From: Hoylesella timonensis 4401737 = DSM 22865 = JCM 15640
GTDB taxonomy: Bacteria; Bacteroidota; Bacteroidia; Bacteroidales; Bacteroidaceae
DNA length: 58,498 nt
Direction of reading: 5' to 3'
Assembly (NCBI RefSeq): GCF_000455445.1
Contig: NZ_HG417094.1
Location: forward strand, 115,507 to 174,004
A model generated the notes under the pieces. The model was not told where the DNA came from. It saw only the letters and a list, made by a program, of their open reading frames with translations, and did not search any database. A program made the position numbers and the translations under genes. Positions 7,351 to 17,326 of this stretch are shown piece by piece (position 1 is the first letter of the stretch; every line of letters starts with the position of its first letter).

Positions 7351-10350
7351 ATGAAGCAGGTAAAATTTTCATTACCGCTGAGAATGCTCACACTCATCTG
7401 TGTGTTGTTCATTTCAGCAAGTGCCTTTGCGCAGCAGATTGCCGTGAAAGGACATGTGAAGGATGAAACCGGCGAACCCATTATTGGTGCCACTATTAGA
7501 GTAGCGGGACAAACGGGAGGTACGGTGACAGACTTTGACGGAAACTTCACCATCAATGCCAACACGGGCGACATGATCTCTGTTAGTTACATTGGTTACG
7601 ATGTCTTTGAGGCGCCAGCAGCTGCCAAGATGGTTGTTACTCTGAAAGAAGCCAAAGGTGAATCTATCAACGAAGTGGTGGTGATTGGCTATGGACGGGT
7701 GAAGAAAAACGACCTAACGGGTAGCGTTACTGCCTTGAATGCAGAAAAAATGGTAAAAGGAGCTGTTACCTCTGCCACCGATATGTTGGTAGGTAAGGCT
7801 GCTGGTGTGAGTGTTATCACTGACGGTGGTGCACCAGGTGCTGGTGCAACGATACGTATTCGTGGCGGTTCGTCTATGTCAGCGTCAAACAATCCGTTGG
7901 TAGTGATTGACGGTGTGCCCGTAGATGATGGAGACATCAACGGTATGGCAAATCCCTTGAGTACCGTTCACCCTGACGATATTGCCACCATGACTATCTT
8001 GAAAGATGCGTCGGCAACAGCTATCTATGGTTCGCGTGCATCGAATGGTGTGATTCTTATCACGACCAAGAAAGGCAAGGCTGGTGGTATCCAAGTTGGA
8101 TATAGCGGTTCTGTGAAGGTAAGCACCCACGCCAAAGAGGTGGACGTAATGTCGGCAGACGACTTCAAACGTTTTGTTATCTCCAAGTTTGGCGAGCAAA
8201 GCATGCAAGCCAAGGCTCTTGGTACGAGCGATACCAACTGGCAGAAGGAAGTGCTACGCACATCGGTTAGTACCGACCACAACATCAACGTGTCGGGTGC
8301 AGTGGCTAATTTGCCTTACCGTGTATCGTTGGGTTACACCAATGAGAATGGTATTGTGAAGACATCTAACATGGAACGCTTCACAGGTGCTATCAACGTG
8401 AGTCCGCAACTCTTTGACAAACACCTAAGCATACAGTTGAATCTCAAAGGTATCTATAACACCAACCGCTTTGCAGACCTTGCCTCTTTGGGCATGGCAA
8501 CACAGTACGACCCCACACAGCCCATCTATATGAAGGGGTCTGAATATGGTAACGGTTATTTCATGTATCTCAATGATAAGGGAAAACCTGTTGACATTGG
8601 CTTGGCCAACCCTGTATCCATCCTCACGGATAAGAGCGACAAGACAAAGGTGTACCGCAGCATCGGCAACGCACAGTTTGACTATAAGTTCCATTTCTTA
8701 CCCGACTTGCGTGCGAACCTCAACTTGGGATATGATGTTTCCAAGGGAACGGGCGACGTAATAACCGTAGATAACTCTCCTATGTCGTGGACGTGGGGCA
8801 ATTTCAAGAAAGGATTTGGTGAGAACAGCAGCTTCTGGCAGCTCAAACGGAATACGCTGTTGGAATTTTATATGAACTACACCAAGACCTTTGGCGCACA
8901 CTTCATTGATGCCATGGCAGGTTATTCGTGGCAACATTTCTATCGTTCGGAATGGACGAAGTATCCCTATTCAGAGGCTAAGGCAAAGGAATATGGCACA
9001 GAGTTCTACAAAGGCGAAGACGATTTCATTACCGAGAACTACCTTGTGTCGTTCTTCGGGCGTGTGAACTACACCTTATTAGATCGTTATCTCTTGACTT
9101 TCACATTGCGTAATGATGGTTCTTCACGCTTCAACAAGGACAATCGCTGGGGCGTATTCCCATCGGCAGCATTGGCTTGGCGTATCAACGAGGAGGCTTT
9201 CTTGAAAGATACACGCTGGCTTGATGACTTGAAACTGCGTTTGGGTTACGGTGTGACGGGTCAGCAGAATCTTGGTAACGGTGATTATCCCTATATGGCA
9301 CGCTACGCTTATTCACAACCAGGTGCCAATTACTACTTTGGTGACAGACGCATACAACTCATTGCACCATTGGCTTACGATGAAAACTTGAAGTGGGAGG
9401 AAACTACAACCTATAACGCTGGCCTCGACTTTGGTTTCTTCAAAGGCATGCTTTCGGGAACGTTGGATTTCTATTATCGTCAGACTAACAACTTGTTGAA
9501 CACTGTTACGGCACCAGCTGGTACCAACTTCAGCAATGAGTTGCTTACCAATGTCGGCACATTAGAAAATAAAGGTGTAGAGCTCTCGTTGACTGCACAC
9601 CCCATTACAACCAAGGATTTCCAATGGACATTGGGTTACAACGTGTCGTACAATAAGAACACCATCACCAAGCTAACATTTAACGACGACCCCACATACA
9701 AGGGCGTGATACATGGTGGTATTGACGGTGCCACAGGCTACAACATTCAAATTAATGCTGTTAACAAGCCATACAACTCGTTCTATGTGTTTGAGCAGAT
9801 GTATGATGAGAACGGAACTCCTATTGAGGGAGCTTATGTGGACCAGAACAACGACAATAAGATAGACGAAAGTGACCTTATTCCTTACAAGAAATCGGCT
9901 CCTGATGTGTACATGGGCTTGACATCGCAGATGAATTACAAGAACTGGGATTTATCGTTTGCTCTTCGCTCAAGCATTGGCAACTATGTGTACAACAACA
10001 CACAGTCTAACCGTGAGGCATGGGACGGTTCGCAGATGTACGACCAGACAGGCTTCTTGAAGAATCGTCTCAACTCTGCTGCCAACAAGAACTTCCACAC
10101 TGGACAGTACCGCAGCAGCTACTATGTGCAGAAAGCTGATTTTGTTCGCATGGACAACTTCACACTTGGCTACACTTTCAACAAGCTGTTCAATGACAAA
10201 CAGTCCGCGCGCCTGTATCTCACCGTGCAAAATCCGTTTGTCATTACCAACTACAGCGGCATTGACCCTGAAATCAGCGGCGAGGGTATAGACAACAAGA
10301 TTTATCCGAGACCTATTTCGTTTATGTTTGGTTTCAATTTCAAATTCTAA
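7351..10350 (+). CDS. susC: SusC-type TonB-dependent outer-membrane transporter
   Basis: 999 residues, normal for the family. A signal peptide ends near SASAFA/QQ; residues ~30-105 form the carboxypeptidase-regulatory-like domain (VKGHVKDETGEPIIGATI). A TonB-box-like EVVVIGYG (about 110-117) leads to the plug (LVGKAAGVSV, IRIRGGSS, NPLVVIDGVPV, ILKDASATAIYGSRASNGVI). The rest is a beta-barrel ending in the aromatic FKF. It moves oligosaccharides, here probably starch fragments, through the outer membrane using TonB energy, with SusD as lid. susD starts 13 bases downstream. Substrate is inferred from the SusE protein and amylase beside it. Confidence 0.95.
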   Translation: MKQVKFSLPLRMLTLICVLFISASAFAQQIAVKGHVKDETGEPIIGATIRVAGQTGGTVTDFDGNFTINANTGDMISVSYIGYDVFEAPAAAKMVVTLKEAKGESINEVVVIGYGRVKKNDLTGSVTALNAEKMVKGAVTSATDMLVGKAAGVSVITDGGAPGAGATIRIRGGSSMSASNNPLVVIDGVPVDDGDINGMANPLSTVHPDDIATMTILKDASATAIYGSRASNGVILITTKKGKAGGIQVGYSGSVKVSTHAKEVDVMSADDFKRFVISKFGEQSMQAKALGTSDTNWQKEVLRTSVSTDHNINVSGAVANLPYRVSLGYTNENGIVKTSNMERFTGAINVSPQLFDKHLSIQLNLKGIYNTNRFADLASLGMATQYDPTQPIYMKGSEYGNGYFMYLNDKGKPVDIGLANPVSILTDKSDKTKVYRSIGNAQFDYKFHFLPDLRANLNLGYDVSKGTGDVITVDNSPMSWTWGNFKKGFGENSSFWQLKRNTLLEFYMNYTKTFGAHFIDAMAGYSWQHFYRSEWTKYPYSEAKAKEYGTEFYKGEDDFITENYLVSFFGRVNYTLLDRYLLTFTLRNDGSSRFNKDNRWGVFPSAALAWRINEEAFLKDTRWLDDLKLRLGYGVTGQQNLGNGDYPYMARYAYSQPGANYYFGDRRIQLIAPLAYDENLKWEETTTYNAGLDFGFFKGMLSGTLDFYYRQTNNLLNTVTAPAGTNFSNELLTNVGTLENKGVELSLTAHPITTKDFQWTLGYNVSYNKNTITKLTFNDDPTYKGVIHGGIDGATGYNIQINAVNKPYNSFYVFEQMYDENGTPIEGAYVDQNNDNKIDESDLIPYKKSAPDVYMGLTSQMNYKNWDLSFALRSSIGNYVYNNTQSNREAWDGSQMYDQTGFLKNRLNSAANKNFHTGQYRSSYYVQKADFVRMDNFTLGYTFNKLFNDKQSARLYLTVQNPFVITNYSGIDPEISGEGIDNKIYPRPISFMFGFNFKF

Positions 10351-10363
10351 ATAGCAACTCAAA

Positions 10364-11983
10364 ATGAAAAAATATCATATTAAAAAGTCATTGTTTTTGC
10401 TCTTGTCAGGAACATTGTTAGGAATGACCTCCTGTGTAGGAGACTTGGATACCGAACCGTTGGACAAGGATGAATTAGTGTCTAATGTAGTATTCAAAAA
10501 CGACATCAACGCCTACACCCAGAGCCTCGCCAAGATTTATGCGGGCATGGTGATAGGTGGAAACAAAGGTGGAGACGCCGAGCAAGACGTCAAAGGAATC
10601 GATGGAGGCTCGCAGGCTTCTTTCATACGTGTGTTGTGGAACATGCAGGAACTGGCATCCGACATGGCTCACTGTGCATGGAACGACCCTGGAATTCCTG
10701 GGTTCAACCACCTTTCTTGGGATTCGTCAAGCCCATGGATCAAGGGTTCGTATTATCGATTGGCTTACCAAATCAACTTGGCCAACGCTTTTCTACGTGA
10801 GACCACCGATGACAAACTGAGTAGCCGTGGTTGTAGCAATGAGGTGAAAAATATTATCAAGGAGTATAGAGCTGAGGCTCGATTCCTGCGAGCGCTCACC
10901 TACATGTACGCCCTTGACCTGTATCGCAACTATCCTTTCTTTGATGAGAATAGTACAATAGGTAGCGAGCGTCCACAACAAATTATGAAGGACGACCTTT
11001 ATAAATATGTGGAGAAAGAATTACTGGAATGCGAGAAGGACCTTGCTGCTCCTGTTGTAGGCTGGAACAAGAATTATGGCAACGCCAACAAGGCTGCCGC
11101 ATGGGCTGCTCTGTCGCGTTTGTACCTCAATGCAGAGACCTACGTGGGGCAAAAGAAGTACACCGAGTGTATTACTTATTGTAAGAAGATTATCAATGCT
11201 GGCTACGAATTGGAATCCAACTATGCTGACATGTTCAAGGCGGACAATGATCATTCGAAGGAAATGATTTTCCCACTTCGCTACGAAGGTGCTGAAACCA
11301 TGACTTGGGGAGGTATGACCGCTCTGTTGTGTTGGGGATCTGCACAATTCCAAGAAGAGACGAATGCCAAGGGAGCTTGGCAGGGCGTACGTGCCAAGTC
11401 GTCATTGCTCAAGTTGTTTACCAACGAAAAAAAGCATGAAGAAGACACACGCTTTGCTATGCTACGTTTGGATGGAACCAAGAACGTGGAAATTGTCAAT
11501 GAGGCAGACTTTAAGGACAATGGTATTCCTGTAACCAAATTCTGTAATCTTAATAAGGATGGCAGTAAGCCTGCATCTTCTGAGGCTTATGTAGATTTCC
11601 CATTGTTCCGTTTGGGCGAAATTTACTTGAACTTGGCAGAGGCTGTTCTCCGTGGTGGAACAGGGGCTACCAAGAACGAAGCCATGAACTATCTGAACGA
11701 ATTGCGCAAACGCGCCTATAAGGATAAGACCGTGGCGCCAATTGATGACAACAATTTCACACTGAAATTCTTGCTCGACGAGCGTGGACGCGAACTCTTC
11801 TTCGAGGCACAACGCCGCACCGACCTCGTGCGCTTTGGCAAGTACACTTCCGCCGATTACGTATGGCCATGGAAAGGTGGCGTGGCTGAAGGTAAAGGGG
11901 TGAATGACAAATACAAGATATTCCCATTGCCTTCTGACGACATTGGATCGAACCAAAACTTGAAACAAAATGATGGTTATTAA
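10364..11983 (+). CDS. susD: SusD-type glycan-binding lipoprotein
   Basis: 539 residues. A lipoprotein signal with lipobox MTSC (Cys24) is followed by the SusD/RagB fold: the N-terminal LDTEPLD motif, TPR-like helices (EYRAEARFLRALTYMYALDLYRNYPF) and the C-terminal block FPLFRLGEIYLNLAEAVL, LNELRKRAY, LLDERGRELFFEAQRRTDLVRFGKY. It binds the glycan at the cell surface and caps the SusC barrel. It sits 13 bases after susC and 21 bases before the SusE-like gene in one operon. Confidence 0.95.
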   Translation: MKKYHIKKSLFLLLSGTLLGMTSCVGDLDTEPLDKDELVSNVVFKNDINAYTQSLAKIYAGMVIGGNKGGDAEQDVKGIDGGSQASFIRVLWNMQELASDMAHCAWNDPGIPGFNHLSWDSSSPWIKGSYYRLAYQINLANAFLRETTDDKLSSRGCSNEVKNIIKEYRAEARFLRALTYMYALDLYRNYPFFDENSTIGSERPQQIMKDDLYKYVEKELLECEKDLAAPVVGWNKNYGNANKAAAWAALSRLYLNAETYVGQKKYTECITYCKKIINAGYELESNYADMFKADNDHSKEMIFPLRYEGAETMTWGGMTALLCWGSAQFQEETNAKGAWQGVRAKSSLLKLFTNEKKHEEDTRFAMLRLDGTKNVEIVNEADFKDNGIPVTKFCNLNKDGSKPASSEAYVDFPLFRLGEIYLNLAEAVLRGGTGATKNEAMNYLNELRKRAYKDKTVAPIDDNNFTLKFLLDERGRELFFEAQRRTDLVRFGKYTSADYVWPWKGGVAEGKGVNDKYKIFPLPSDDIGSNQNLKQNDGY

Positions 11984-12004
11984 TGGATTAAAACAAGATA
12001 GATC

Positions 12005-13594
12005 ATGAAACTAAAAAATATATTATTCCTCGCTGCTGGTTTCTTGGCAATGACATCGTGCTCTGACGATATCACCACGCCAGTACTCAAGTTGCAGCAG
12101 GCTGCGAAACTCAATGCTGTCAATCCAGCTGAGATAACCTTTACGCAGGAAAATAGTGACAAAGCGTTTCCCGACATTAGCTGGGAAAAAGCCAACTATG
12201 GCAAGGGTGCGGTGGTAAAGTACACCGTAACTATTACCAACAATGAGAACAAAAAGAGTATTGTAGCAGGTGATACAGAGGATGCCAAACTCTCTTTCAC
12301 CAATGAGGCGATGAACTCGCTGTTGGCAAAGATAGGTGCCTATCCTGGTCACACCTATGATTTCACCGTGTCGCTCAAGTCTTCTGCATTCGAAACGTTG
12401 ACCGATGATGCGCAGAACACAGTCAACTTCAAGGCTACACCTTACGACCCCAACACTGTGGGCATTGACTGGAACTATGCTTATGTGGCAGTGGGTTATC
12501 CCGAGTGGGATTATTCAAAGGCTTATCTCCTTGGCGACCCTGATGGTGATGGCACTTACCAAGGTTGGATACAGTTTGACGAAGAATGTACATTTGCTGT
12601 CGTGGATGGCAAAGACATCACCAAGGTTCTCGCTAAAGACCAGAAGGTTGATGCTGCTCAGAAGGGATTTGTCGAGGTGACACTCACACCTGACGGCAAT
12701 GTGACCATAGGACAACCCTGCGAGTGGGGCATGATTGGAGATGCTACGTCTGGTGGATGGTCCAAAGACACCAAGATGGAGTACGACAAGGACACCCGTA
12801 TGTGGACCGCGGTAACACCGTTGACCGATAAGGAATTCAAGTTCCGTGCCAATGAAGGATGGGATATCAACTATGGTAGTGACAAAAACAATCCAAGTGT
12901 TTTGGCGCAAGGTGGCGAAAACCTCAAGGTGGCGAAAACACACGCATACATTGTGAAGCTCAACTTGACCACTGCTGGCAAGTACACCTACACCATGGAG
13001 GAGACCGACATCGAACTCTCGAGTGCCGAGCTTTCTGTGCCTGGCTCTTATCAAGGTTGGAAACCTGAAGCTGAAAACGCTTACCGACTCAAGTCGGAGA
13101 GTCGCGACTTCCAATACATGGGCATCTATTATTATCCTGCCAACACCGAATTCAAACTCTATGACGACGGCAAATGGCTGGGTAGCGTAGGCGAAGTAAA
13201 GTGGAACGAGGACAAGACTAAAGCTGAGTTTGCTCTTGGCGATGGCGCCAACATCAAGTTCACCGAAGGTGGCTGGTATCGCATTACCGCTAACACCAAG
13301 AAGATGGTTGCCTCCGTTGCCAAGACAGGATGGGAGATTATCGGATCTGCTACCCCGGATGGATGGGACAAGGGACAGCTGATGACCTACAACCCCGAGA
13401 CCAAGAAGTGGTCTATCACCATAAAGATGAAAGATGGTGAGTACAAGTTCCGTTGGGATGCCTCATGGGAAAAGAACTTCGGTGGTGTCTTGACAGGTCT
13501 TACCGAAGGTGGCGACAACATCAAGATTGGTGCAGGTACCTACCTCATCGAGCTTGACCCCGAAGCCAAAACTGCTACCGTAACAGAGCAATAA
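12005..13594 (+). CDS. SusE/SusF-like starch-binding lipoprotein with three C-terminal binding modules
   Basis: 529 residues. Lipobox MTSC gives Cys19; residues ~20-145 match the SusE N-terminal Ig-like domain (VNPAEITFTQENSDKAF). Three modules of SusE/F starch-binding type follow: ~241 (GMIGDATSGGW, ending in FKFRANEGWDINYG), ~345 (VPGSYQGWKPE, ending in FKLYDDGKWLGS) and ~444 (IIGSATPDGWDKG, ending in YKFRWDASWEKNFGG). The repeated Trp and Asn residues are expected to bind alpha-glucan. B. thetaiotaomicron spreads such modules over SusE (two) and SusF (three); here one protein may do both jobs. It closes the susCDE transcription unit; a terminator follows at 13627. Confidence 0.88.
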   Translation: MKLKNILFLAAGFLAMTSCSDDITTPVLKLQQAAKLNAVNPAEITFTQENSDKAFPDISWEKANYGKGAVVKYTVTITNNENKKSIVAGDTEDAKLSFTNEAMNSLLAKIGAYPGHTYDFTVSLKSSAFETLTDDAQNTVNFKATPYDPNTVGIDWNYAYVAVGYPEWDYSKAYLLGDPDGDGTYQGWIQFDEECTFAVVDGKDITKVLAKDQKVDAAQKGFVEVTLTPDGNVTIGQPCEWGMIGDATSGGWSKDTKMEYDKDTRMWTAVTPLTDKEFKFRANEGWDINYGSDKNNPSVLAQGGENLKVAKTHAYIVKLNLTTAGKYTYTMEETDIELSSAELSVPGSYQGWKPEAENAYRLKSESRDFQYMGIYYYPANTEFKLYDDGKWLGSVGEVKWNEDKTKAEFALGDGANIKFTEGGWYRITANTKKMVASVAKTGWEIIGSATPDGWDKGQLMTYNPETKKWSITIKMKDGEYKFRWDASWEKNFGGVLTGLTEGGDNIKIGAGTYLIELDPEAKTATVTEQ

Positions 13595-13626
13595 TTCGTT
13601 ACGAGAGTAGAATATTGAATATAAAA

Positions 13627-13662
13627 GGCGCACTCTCACATGTGGATAGTGTGCCTTTTTTT
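13627..13662 (+). terminator. Intrinsic terminator between susE and the amylase gene
   Basis: GGCGCACT (13627-13634) pairs with AGTGTGCC (13648-13655) through one G-T wobble, followed by seven T. It separates susCDE from the amylase, which may depend on read-through or on a promoter I cannot identify in the remaining ~35 bases. Confidence 0.85.
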
Positions 13663-13695
13663 ACCAAATTACATATTTATCACTACTAACAAGTA

Positions 13696-15504
13696 ATGGC
13701 AATGAAACATATATACACCTTATTATTAATGATGTTGGCACTCGCTGGCAACATTCATGCGCAAGGGTGGCCCAAGGATTACAAGGGCGTGATGCTGCAA
13801 GGCTTTTATTGGGACAGTTACCAAGACACGCAATGGAGCCATTTGGAAAACCAGGCAGACGAGCTGTCCAAATATTTCTCACTCATTTGGGTGCCACAGT
13901 CGGGGTATTGCAACACGCTGCAAAACCAAATGGGCTATGCACCTATCTGGTGGTTTAGGCACGATAGCGCATTTGGCAGCGAAACTGAACTGCGCAAGAT
14001 GATTAAGACCTTCAAAGACAAAGGCACAGGCATCATCGAAGACGTGGTCATCAACCACCGCAACGGCAACACCAATTGGTGCGACTTTCCCGAGGAGACA
14101 TGGAAAGGGCAAACCATGCACTGGTCGCTGGCCGACATCTGCCAAAACGATGATGGCGGAAACACCAAGCGAAACGGATATACCTTAAAAGGCAACAGCG
14201 ACACGGGCGACGACTTCGATGGTGCACGCGACATTGATAACACCTCCCCAAATGCCCAAAAGAACATCAAGGCATATCTTGATTTCTTGTTGAATGATTT
14301 GGGTTACACTGGCTTCCGTTACGATATGGTCAAAGGATTCGCACCCAACTACATTGGCATGTACAACACCTCTGCCAAGCCTATGTATTCGGTTGGCGAG
14401 TATTGGGATAAAACAGGCAACATCAAGAATTGGATTGACGGCACCAAGGTAGAGGGGGTTCCTACCTCTGCCGCTTTCGATTTCGACTTGAAGTATCGTA
14501 TTTTTGAGGCTTTTAGTTCTAATGGCGATTGGTCAAAACTTAATGGCGACTGTCTGGTTAAGGATTCATATTACAAGCAATATGCTGTAACGTTTGTCGA
14601 CAATCATGATACAGGTCGCACCGATGGGCAAGGCAGCAATCCGCTGTTTGCCAACATCGAGGCAGCCAATGCTTACATCCTCGCCATGCCAGGCACGCCT
14701 TGCGTGTTCCTGCCACATTGGCTTCAATACAAAACCGCCATCAAGCGAATGATTGCCACACGCCGTGCCGTGGGCATCAGCAATACCAGCGACATTTTGC
14801 AAGCCGATGCCAAACACGATGGCTTCGTGCTGAAAGTAAAAGGTAGCCAAGGTGATTTGTTGCTGATACTGGGGACAACGACAGATGCCAACACGCAAGG
14901 CATGAAGCTGGCTACCTCGGGTGACAACTATAAAATGTATGTCAGCAATGCCGTCAACATTGATAAGGTAAAAAGCATCAAGGAAGAGAAGTCTACTTTC
15001 CACGCACCTTCGTTTTGTGTGGTGAACGATGGTGAGACCTGTGCTTTCTTTGAAAAGCCAAAAGACTGGAGTTCCGACATTAAGTGTTGGGCATGGAACG
15101 ATACCGGAAACTTTACTGGTGGCACGTGGCCCGGCGTGGCATGCACCAAGGTTGGTGTGACTGACAGTGGTAACGAGGTGTGGAAGTGGACATGGAACGG
15201 CAGTTTCACGAAAGGCTCAGCAGAAGGACAAGTGCCAACATATATTATTTTCAATGCTCCAGGTCCCAAACAAACCAACGATTTGAAGTTTCAAAATGGC
15301 GCATACTATAATCCCACAGGTGTAAACTTGGGTGTGGTAACGGATATTAAGAAATGTGTTGCTCAAACATCGAAAACGACTTCTGTCAAGATATATACCC
15401 TCCAAGGCTGTGAGGTAGGGACAACGAATAATGTTCAGCGTGCATTGCAGCAGTTGCCTAAGGGAGTATATCTCATCAATCATCAAAAGATTGTTGTGCC
15501 ATAA
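13696..15504 (+). CDS. Secreted alpha-amylase (GH13) with CBM26-like module and possible T9SS tail
   Basis: 602 residues. The signal peptide ends near IHA/QG with no lipobox Cys. The GH13 catalytic residues are visible: nucleophile Asp210 in GFRYDMVKG, acid/base Glu235 in SVGEYWD and Asp305 in FVDNHDTGR. Around 464 a CBM26-like starch module begins (WAWNDTGNFTGGTWPG). The last ~40 residues (VKIYTLQGCEV, LPKGVYLIN) resemble a short type IX secretion C-terminal signal, suggesting export to the surface; this is the least certain part. It would hydrolyse alpha-1,4 links of starch outside the cell to feed SusCD. Met3 is an alternative start. Confidence 0.92.
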   Translation: MAMKHIYTLLLMMLALAGNIHAQGWPKDYKGVMLQGFYWDSYQDTQWSHLENQADELSKYFSLIWVPQSGYCNTLQNQMGYAPIWWFRHDSAFGSETELRKMIKTFKDKGTGIIEDVVINHRNGNTNWCDFPEETWKGQTMHWSLADICQNDDGGNTKRNGYTLKGNSDTGDDFDGARDIDNTSPNAQKNIKAYLDFLLNDLGYTGFRYDMVKGFAPNYIGMYNTSAKPMYSVGEYWDKTGNIKNWIDGTKVEGVPTSAAFDFDLKYRIFEAFSSNGDWSKLNGDCLVKDSYYKQYAVTFVDNHDTGRTDGQGSNPLFANIEAANAYILAMPGTPCVFLPHWLQYKTAIKRMIATRRAVGISNTSDILQADAKHDGFVLKVKGSQGDLLLILGTTTDANTQGMKLATSGDNYKMYVSNAVNIDKVKSIKEEKSTFHAPSFCVVNDGETCAFFEKPKDWSSDIKCWAWNDTGNFTGGTWPGVACTKVGVTDSGNEVWKWTWNGSFTKGSAEGQVPTYIIFNAPGPKQTNDLKFQNGAYYNPTGVNLGVVTDIKKCVAQTSKTTSVKIYTLQGCEVGTTNNVQRALQQLPKGVYLINHQKIVVP

Positions 15505-15549
15505 ACATGAAGCATTGTGCGGTCTTGTTGTAGCAAATAACAATCAATA

Positions 15550-15583
15550 AAAAGGACGTGGACAACATTGCCCACGTCCTTTT
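15550..15583. terminator. Bidirectional terminator between amylase and aspA
   Basis: AAAAGGACGTGG (15550-15561) pairs perfectly with CCACGTCCTTTT (15572-15583) around a 10-base loop. A/T ends on both sides suit the two convergent genes. Confidence 0.88.
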
Positions 15584-15615
15584 CATTGAGTCTAAAAAAG
15601 TATCGGATTACCCTG

Positions 15616-17034
15616 TTATACTTCTATCTTCTTGTGTACGTTGAGCATACCTTTGGGATCGAGAATTTTGTCTACCTCTTCTTTGGACAAGAATCCTTTT
15701 TCCACTACAATTTCGTGCAAGCTCTTGCCTGTTTTTAACGCTTCCTTAGCCACTTTGGTACTGTTCTTGTAACCAATGTAAGGATTCAATGCGGTAACAA
15801 TTCCAATGGAATGATTCACCACATCAAGATTGTGTTGGGTGTTAATGGTAATACCTTTCACACATTTATCAGCCAATGTATTCATGGCATTGTTCAGCCA
15901 TTGTGAGCTTTCAAACAGACATTGCACAATAATAGGCTCCATTACATTGAGTTGTAACTGTCCAGCCTCTGCTGCTATGGTGATGGTTGTATCGTTACCA
16001 ATAACCTTGAAGCAAACTTGATTGGTTACTTCTGGAATGACAGGATTTACCTTGCCTGGCATAATGGAAGAGCCTGGAGCCATAGGAGGCAAGTTGATTT
16101 CGTGTAGACCACAACGAGGACCAGATGCCATCAATCGTAAGTCGTTACAAATCTTTGATAATTTGACAGCCAATCGCTTCATAGCACCTGAATAGCTCAC
16201 ATAATCGGCTGTGTCGGGTGTAGCAGCAATCATATCGTCTGCTTCCTTAAAATCCTCTTTTGTGTATTCTGCCAAATACTTGGTCACTAACTTGTCGTAC
16301 CCTGGTGCTGCGTTAATACCTGTACCAATGGCAGTTGCTCCCATGTTGATGGTCAAGAGGCGCTTGGCGTTTTCGTTTAGGAAGTCTATTTCTTGCTCTA
16401 AGCTGTGTGCAAAAGCCTTAAACTCTTGCCCTGAAGTCATAGGCACTGCGTCTTGTAACTGTGTGCGTCCCATTTTCACAGCATCTTTGTATTCATCAGC
16501 TTTGCTGTTGAATGTGTCTACAAGATGGCGAAGACTCTCCACCAACGTCTTGTTCATTCGATACACAGCGTAACGTAGTGCAGTGGGATAAGCATCATTG
16601 GTAGACTGTCCGCAGTTCACATGGTCGTTAGGGTAGCAATGCGCATAATCCCCTTTTTTATACCCCATGATTTCCAATGCACGGTTGGCAATTACTTCAT
16701 TGGCATTCATGTTCACCGAAGTACCAGCACCACCCTGAACCATATCTACAGGGAATTGATCTTGCAACTTTCCTTCAATAATGTCATCGCAGGCTTTGCA
16801 AATGGCTTCTGCAATGTGTGTATCTAAGAAGTCTGCCTCTGCATTGGCTTTAGCAGCAGCCTTCTTGACATAGGCTATCGAGATAACAAAGTCGGGATAG
16901 TCGCTCATCTTTCCTGTCGATATCTTGTAATTGTTGATAGCGCGCTGAGTTTGCACGCCATAATACGCATTTGTAGGAACTTGTAATTCTCCTAACAAAT
17001 CACTTTCTACTCTGTAATCTTGGTCTTTTTCCAT
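15616..17034 (-). CDS. aspA: Aspartate ammonia-lyase (aspartase)
   Basis: 472 residues, usual length. The fumarase/aspartase signature GSSIMPGKVNPVIPEVTNQV is present, along with the conserved GGAGTSVNMNANEVIANRA and NDHVNCGQSTNDAYPTA blocks and TSGQEF. These and the C-terminal NVMEPI region fit aspartase rather than class II fumarase, although the two are close. It deaminates L-aspartate to fumarate and ammonia in the cytoplasm; in succinate-producing anaerobes this feeds fumarate respiration. It stands alone, convergent with the amylase gene. A CAAATATA (TATATTTG on the minus strand) at 17267-17274 could be its -7 element but leaves a long leader. Confidence 0.92.
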   Translation of the reverse strand: MEKDQDYRVESDLLGELQVPTNAYYGVQTQRAINNYKISTGKMSDYPDFVISIAYVKKAAAKANAEADFLDTHIAEAICKACDDIIEGKLQDQFPVDMVQGGAGTSVNMNANEVIANRALEIMGYKKGDYAHCYPNDHVNCGQSTNDAYPTALRYAVYRMNKTLVESLRHLVDTFNSKADEYKDAVKMGRTQLQDAVPMTSGQEFKAFAHSLEQEIDFLNENAKRLLTINMGATAIGTGINAAPGYDKLVTKYLAEYTKEDFKEADDMIAATPDTADYVSYSGAMKRLAVKLSKICNDLRLMASGPRCGLHEINLPPMAPGSSIMPGKVNPVIPEVTNQVCFKVIGNDTTITIAAEAGQLQLNVMEPIIVQCLFESSQWLNNAMNTLADKCVKGITINTQHNLDVVNHSIGIVTALNPYIGYKNSTKVAKEALKTGKSLHEIVVEKGFLSKEEVDKILDPKGMLNVHKKIEV

Positions 17035-17326
17035 TGTGTATTTTTTTTCGTTAACATTTTATATGGTGATATTTTTTCTCTTTATACGATATTGAGATAG
17101 ATTCTAAATTTGTCGTGATGACAGAATGATAATCAGGATGTTTTTCATCAATTGATATTTTTGAAATATCGCCTTTCCTTTTTTATAATCTTCTTTTTCA
17201 GATGATATAAATAGTTGTTAATATGACGGTTTTGCAAGATGGTTTGCACATCTTTATTTCCTTTCGCAAATATAGATATAATATTTGACATGCGCTCTTG
17301 TTTACGTCTTATTTTATGGTGTTTTT
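17035..17326. other. Intergenic gap upstream of aspA
   Basis: AT-rich DNA of 292 bp with no credible gene; a 60-residue lysine-rich frame on the minus strand looks accidental. TATATTTG on the minus strand at 17267-17274 is a possible aspA -7 element without a matching -33. Confidence 0.4.
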
